DNA from: Paenibacillus_AB hodogayensis
GTDB taxonomy: Bacteria > Bacillota > Bacilli > Paenibacillales > NBRC-103111
DNA length: 64,000 nucleotides
Reading direction: 5' to 3'
Assembly (NCBI RefSeq): GCF_039536325.1
Contig: NZ_BAAAYO010000006.1
Coordinates: forward strand, 682,001-746,000
The notes below the pieces were generated by a model. That model was not told the DNA's origin, did no database searches, and was given only the letters and a program-made list of their open reading frames with translations. Below, piece after piece: positions 59,900 through 64,000 of this stretch; within the stretch, counting starts at the first letter, position 1; every line of letters begins with the position of its first letter. A program made the position numbers and the translations under genes.

Positions 59900-60871
59900 A
59901 TGACGGAAGCCGCGGAAGAACGAGTGATTGAAGGCCGCAGCCGATACAAGCTGCAGCGGGAATTTTCGATCGACCGGTTGTATACGTTCCACTACTATGA
60001 GCTGTCCAAGAGCTTTTACACCACAGGAGAAAAGCATGATTTCTGGGAGCTTGTGTACGTCGACAAAGGGGCGCTGGAGCTGTACTTGGACGGCTGCCGC
60101 ATTGAGCTGACCCAAGGCGATCTGATCTTCTACGCCCCGAACGCCTTCCACTCCGGAGGAGCCAAGACCGCGACCAATGTGATGATCGTGACCTTCGACT
60201 CGTTCGCGCCGTGCATGCATCAGTTGGGCAATCGGATATTCCAACTGGAGAAGGACGAATTATATATCCTGACCGAGCTGCTGAAGGAAGGGTTTGAGGC
60301 ATTCGACCCGCCGATCGATACGCTGTTTTTTCCGGAGCTGGGCAGAAACGCGCAAGCCCCGTTCGGTTGTGAGCACGCCATCATTGCCTACCTGGAGCTG
60401 TTCTTGCTCAAACTGCTGCGCCGCGTCAATGCCGTCGCACCGGCGGGTACATTGAAGACGCTAATGGCGGTCGGCGACAATCAGAAGGACAAACTGGTCG
60501 AAAGCATCATTGCCTACATGAAGCGCAACGTATCCGCAAACCTGACGCTTGACGAGATCAGCGAGCAGTTCTTTATTGGAAAAACCCAACTGAAGGTACT
60601 GTTCAAGCAAGCGATGGGGATCGGCATCATGCGATACTTCGGTCTAGTGAAAATCGAGGAAGCGAAATCCGCCATTCGCGAGGAACAGTACAACTATACG
60701 GAAATCGCGGAAAAGCTCGGCTATAGCAGCGTCCATTACTTTTCGAAATGCTTCAAGCGTGCGACCGGCATGACGCCGACGGAGTACGCGAAAACCGTCC
60801 AATCCTACATTCGCTCCAGGCCGTCTTCCGGTTCACGGCAGCATTCCGATGCATCCCGACACGATGGTTAA
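59900..60871 (+). CDS. AraC-family transcriptional regulator
   Basis: This 323-residue regulator has an N-terminal cupin sensing domain (HDFWELVYVDKGALELYLDG, FYAPNAFHSGG) and a C-terminal HTH pair (residues 205-305: NVSANLTLDEISEQFFIGKTQLKVLFKQAMG, then IAEKLGYSSVHYFSKCFKRATGMTPTEYAK). A GGGGGAGG site precedes it. Likely one transcript with the preceding GntR gene; the convergent beta-helix protein gene is its only other neighbour. Confidence 0.91.
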   Translation: MTEAAEERVIEGRSRYKLQREFSIDRLYTFHYYELSKSFYTTGEKHDFWELVYVDKGALELYLDGCRIELTQGDLIFYAPNAFHSGGAKTATNVMIVTFDSFAPCMHQLGNRIFQLEKDELYILTELLKEGFEAFDPPIDTLFFPELGRNAQAPFGCEHAIIAYLELFLLKLLRRVNAVAPAGTLKTLMAVGDNQKDKLVESIIAYMKRNVSANLTLDEISEQFFIGKTQLKVLFKQAMGIGIMRYFGLVKIEEAKSAIREEQYNYTEIAEKLGYSSVHYFSKCFKRATGMTPTEYAKTVQSYIRSRPSSGSRQHSDASRHDG

Positions 60872-60879
60872 AATAGGAG

Positions 60880-60915
60880 AATACCGTCAAGGAGCTTCCC
60901 TTGACGGTATTTTTG
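60880..60915. terminator. Intrinsic terminator after the AraC gene
   Basis: Perfect stem ATACCGTCAAGG/CCTTGACGGTAT followed by TTTTG, 9 bp after the stop. A-rich bases on the other side allow partial activity for the convergent gene. Confidence 0.9.
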
Positions 60916-60968
60916 CGTGAATGGCTTGAATTGAGGATGGCCGGCTTTTCCTGCGAGCGCCTCGATTC

Positions 60969-63900
60969 CTAGTGACCGATCAGGAAATCGGCCTGCTGCT
61001 CAATCCTCGCTTTCCGCTCCGGCGCAATGCTTTGCGGCTGCGCCTGATCCAACTGCTGCAGGAGATGGTTCATCTGCTGTCTGGCTTGCTCCAAGCTGTT
61101 ATTCAACTGCGTGTACAGCGACTGTTCGATCTCCCCTGCTCCACGCGCCTGCTCCATCAGCTTCCGCAGCGAAGCAATGGACACATGCGCACTGAACCCG
61201 ACGCGGGTTTCGGTTACATGGCCGGCAACATCCGTCACTTTTGCAATCAGGTTATGGCTCCCGGGAGACGCCTCCCATACGAAGCTGGCGCCTCTATAGG
61301 CAATACCGTCAATCGTCAGGGCAATTTGGGCAACGCCCGACAGCCCATCGGCCGGTACGGGCTCGATGACGTACAACTGACCGGCCTCCAGATTCATGCC
61401 TTGCTCCATCGGACTGCCGTTCAGCAGCAATTGCACGTTGGGCCCCGTCTGATCGACGCGGAGTTGAGCCGTCTTCTCTTCCTCGATATTCCCCAGTATA
61501 TCGACCGAGCGGTACGTCAACCCGTACACGCCGTTCGTTACCGTAATTGGTGCAGTGTATGGGACATATCCGTCTGTTAATGGCCGATCCCCGCCGTATA
61601 CTTGATCGGCTACGGACAGTTTGTATTGCGTAGAGGCAACCGGGAGATCGCCGCGCTCTGCTGTAAGCATGACCGTAACCGTCCCGACATGCCAGCCGTT
61701 TTCGCCCATCGTTCCCGAAGCATGCATCGTCGTAAACGGACGCGCGGCCGGCACGTGGATACCGTTTCTGTAAATGCCGATATCCCACACAGATCCTCTC
61801 GGCTGTCCGTCATAATCCGCAGAAATGTCAATCGTCCGGTTGCCCTGCAGCACGAAACCAGGGATCGCTTTGCCGGCTCCGACTGCCGGACTTCCTTCTT
61901 TCAACCGCCAATCCCCTGCGCTCGGGTCCGCCAAATACGGATTCGCATATACGCCGTTAGGCTCTGCTTGTGCCGGCAATGTGGCATTGTTGTAGTACAC
62001 GTTGTAATCATGCACCAGATTGATCGGCTGTCTAGTCCCGGCAGAGATCACCGCATTGTCGGTCGAATTCATGATGATATTGTTCATAAATACCGGATTG
62101 ATGTTGTCCGGGTCCCAGTCCCAGCCGACAATCGGCACGGTGTTGCGCGGGTTGTATAAATAAATGCCGTTTCTCGCTCCGATTACGATATTATTGTACG
62201 CCGCACTGTCCTTGCTACCCGCAAACGCGATGCCATTGTTGATCGTGGAGACTCCGTTTACGGTTTCGGCGACAACAATATTGTTGTACGCCACCATGTT
62301 CCATGCCTCGAAGCCGTTGATGCTGGAATCGCGGGTCGATCTCGAGTCGGTCGCGCCCCCCAGATAGATGGCCCCTGTCGACATATTCACGCTATGGTTA
62401 TGGATGTAGTTGTTGTAGATTTGAATGTCGGACGATCCGCCCTTGACCAGCAACCCGACGCGACCCACCTCATAAATCTCGTTGTTGCGGATGATGCTGG
62501 AGGAGACGTTGACAAAGTCGATCCCCTCATGGTTCATATCGTAGATGATATTGCCTTCAACCAAATAATCGGAGACAAGATACCCTTTGACGCCCTCCTC
62601 AAAGGCATTGTGTATTTTGTTGCCGATGACGTGCACGTGATGAGAGCCTTCCCGCACCTGGATAAACATATCGGACGTATCGGGTCCTCGCCGATTTTGG
62701 GTAATTTCAAAATCTTGAATCGTAATGTACGGGGTATCGACCAGCATAATCTTTTTCGATGGCAGATCATGGAACCGAATGACGGCTTTATGCTTGTTCC
62801 GCGCTTTGAATACAATCCGTTCGTTCTCTCTGCCGCCTTGCGTAAACACAGCCGGTCGGGTCTCGATATAAAGACCGTCCTCGAAAATAACCGTGTTCCC
62901 GCGCTGTGCCACCTCCGCCGCTTTCGCCATCGTTCGCCACGGCGCCGCCTCTGTTCCAGGGTTCGTGTCCAAGCCGTTCGGGGAAACGTAATAGGTCGCG
63001 CCAGGTACGGTGCCCGGGCTGCCCGATCCCGCCGGAGCGTCGATCCCGACTACGCGGATATCGTCAATCTGGATGTCCGCCCGGTACACCGCCGCTGCAA
63101 TGGCTCCGTTCTGCAATTGCCCGTCCACTCCGCTCAATTCCAGTTTGCCGTTTACATATACGAGGAGCTCCGTACCGTTTACCACAAAACGAATATTCAC
63201 CCATTCGCCGATCGGGGGATGCCAGTCGGTTTTCTCCTGCAACGGAGTGACAGTGCCGGCAACCTTTTTCTTCAGTCCGATGTATCCTTTGTCCGGACTT
63301 CCTTGGATCTCCAGCAAGTAGTAGTTGTTGATATTGGTATACCGGGTATACAGCGTTAACCAGCCTGTCTGAGCATGAAACTGATCGAACTTGACTCTGG
63401 CATCCATCTGATAGCTGATCCAGTCCGGGGAACCGGCGTACGAACGGGAGATACCGCTTCCGGCAGAAGCATTCGGGTCGGTCAATACTTTGTTGCCGCC
63501 CGGGAATTCCTCCACAACCCGCATCGTTCCGGTCTGGTCTGTCCAAGCAGCACCGCCGGTTTCAAAGTCTTCCGTGAACAAAACCTCTCCTAGCTTGGGC
63601 AAAGCAAATGCGTGAATTCCAATGTGTATCGACTCCGTTCGGACCATGCCATTGTAATCTAGATAAATGTCCATCATTTCACCGTGAAATCCGGTGACGT
63701 TCAATGCCGTTCCCTTGCCAAGGGCCGGGCTGTTCGGCTGCAGCCGCCAATCGCTTGCGCGGTCGGCGAACAACGGATCGCCTACGACGCTATTCGGCTC
63801 GGCGAGCGTGTTCACACAGTTATGATACAGATTGTAGTCGTGCGAGTAGCCGTTCGGCGGTGCGATCATGCTGACAGCGCCAGCGGAACAGCCTGAGAAA

Positions 63901-64000
63901 ATATTGTTATACACGTTCGACGCAGTCGGAACCGGCGCCCAACCGGCCGTCGGTCCGCCGCCGTTGGCAAAGCGAACTCCGTAAGTGACATCGATGACAA
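60969..64000 (-). CDS. Large right-handed beta-helix surface protein, 5' end beyond window
   Basis: The frame runs open to the right edge (more than 1000 residues visible), so the GTG at 63914 is not a real start. Order from the N-terminal side of the visible part: end of one beta-helix with Asn-rich rungs, a concanavalin-like segment (LFTEDFETGGAAWTDQTG... through LYTRYTNINNYYLLEIQG), a DUF1565-type entry (TYYVSPNGLDTNPGTEAAPW), and a second beta-helix (IHNHSVNMSTGAIYLGGATD, IVVAETVNGVSTINNG). Last come an Ig/OmpL47-like module (APITVTNGVYGLTYRSVDILGNIEE) and a helical C-terminus. Probably a secreted polysaccharide-degrading or -binding enzyme of the pectate-lyase superfamily. Confidence 0.85.
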   Translation of the reverse strand, partial: VIDVTYGVRFANGGGPTAGWAPVPTASNVYNNIFSGCSAGAVSMIAPPNGYSHDYNLYHNCVNTLAEPNSVVGDPLFADRASDWRLQPNSPALGKGTALNVTGFHGEMMDIYLDYNGMVRTESIHIGIHAFALPKLGEVLFTEDFETGGAAWTDQTGTMRVVEEFPGGNKVLTDPNASAGSGISRSYAGSPDWISYQMDARVKFDQFHAQTGWLTLYTRYTNINNYYLLEIQGSPDKGYIGLKKKVAGTVTPLQEKTDWHPPIGEWVNIRFVVNGTELLVYVNGKLELSGVDGQLQNGAIAAAVYRADIQIDDIRVVGIDAPAGSGSPGTVPGATYYVSPNGLDTNPGTEAAPWRTMAKAAEVAQRGNTVIFEDGLYIETRPAVFTQGGRENERIVFKARNKHKAVIRFHDLPSKKIMLVDTPYITIQDFEITQNRRGPDTSDMFIQVREGSHHVHVIGNKIHNAFEEGVKGYLVSDYLVEGNIIYDMNHEGIDFVNVSSSIIRNNEIYEVGRVGLLVKGGSSDIQIYNNYIHNHSVNMSTGAIYLGGATDSRSTRDSSINGFEAWNMVAYNNIVVAETVNGVSTINNGIAFAGSKDSAAYNNIVIGARNGIYLYNPRNTVPIVGWDWDPDNINPVFMNNIIMNSTDNAVISAGTRQPINLVHDYNVYYNNATLPAQAEPNGVYANPYLADPSAGDWRLKEGSPAVGAGKAIPGFVLQGNRTIDISADYDGQPRGSVWDIGIYRNGIHVPAARPFTTMHASGTMGENGWHVGTVTVMLTAERGDLPVASTQYKLSVADQVYGGDRPLTDGYVPYTAPITVTNGVYGLTYRSVDILGNIEEEKTAQLRVDQTGPNVQLLLNGSPMEQGMNLEAGQLYVIEPVPADGLSGVAQIALTIDGIAYRGASFVWEASPGSHNLIAKVTDVAGHVTETRVGFSAHVSIASLRKLMEQARGAGEIEQSLYTQLNNSLEQARQQMNHLLQQLDQAQPQSIAPERKARIEQQADFLIGH

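Noticed and set aside
63912..63914. GTG as start codon of the beta-helix protein
   Set aside because: The reading frame stays open and beta-helix-like through to the window edge, and no ribosome site precedes this GTG.
1..64000. CRISPR arrays, prophage, integrase or attachment sites, rRNA or tRNA genes
   Set aside because: Looked for by eye on both strands; no repeat-spacer pattern, phage gene cluster or RNA gene was recognised.

Overview
The window reads as chromosome of a high-GC, spore-forming Bacillota, most likely Paenibacillaceae (Paenibacillus or Cohnella type). The evidence is a spore photoproduct lyase, a metG T-box, a CcpN/PPDK-regulatory-protein pair, GapB, many LplA-like solute-binding lipoproteins, a copper-amine-oxidase-domain lipoprotein, and strong GGAGG ribosome sites with frequent GTG/TTG starts. 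No rRNA, tRNA, CRISPR array, prophage or intact insertion sequence was seen. The first gene (splB) and the last (a beta-helix surface protein) are cut by the window edges.

Layout. 1-8 kb: splB end, a Zur-type zinc importer operon (znuA-znuC-znuB) followed by ccdA, then metG behind a T-box, and yidD. 7-12 kb: a carbon-flux module on the minus strand, consisting of an SR1P-like small ORF overlapping ppdK, then ccpN, then the PPDK regulatory protein. 12-21 kb: multidrug-type ABC exporter, Hsp20 protein, alpha/beta hydrolase, ceramidase-like enzyme and two paralogous solute-binding lipoproteins. 20.7-22.4 kb: gapB and csoR. 22.5-27.6 kb: thiamine operon thiF-E-S-G-O-D under a TPP riboswitch. 27.7-35 kb: lipoprotein, copA, a decayed Rpn-type transposase, msrAB, ung, a PTH2-type peptidyl-tRNA hydrolase and a Nudix hydrolase. 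35-40 kb: Gfo/Idh/MocA oxidoreductase, AraC regulator, aldehyde dehydrogenase divergent from a LacI regulator, and a small membrane protein. 40-46 kb: a 1506-residue Lhr-type helicase and an unrecognised protein. 46-55 kb: a five-gene hybrid transporter operon divergent from a two-component system. 55-64 kb: aldo/keto reductase, two metal-dependent hydrolases, a small LSm-like protein, an SH3-NlpC/P60 cell-wall hydrolase, GntR and AraC regulators, and the beta-helix protein.

How genes fit together. PPDK, its bifunctional regulator, CcpN, GapB (with a good CcpN-like box upstream) and an SR1P-like peptide all belong to the glycolysis/gluconeogenesis switch known from Bacillus subtilis. Here four of the five lie in one cluster, and the SR1P-like ORF is physically coupled to ppdK. 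The second notable block is the 46-55 kb operon. It inserts a membrane-fusion-type adaptor and a MacB-like membrane protein, without any ATPase, between sugar-importer permeases and their binding protein. It shares a compact divergent promoter/operator with an OmpR/histidine-kinase pair. Other legible regulation includes a Zur-like box at znuA, a consensus cre site and a 26-bp perfect palindrome upstream of one lipoprotein gene, and many intrinsic terminators.
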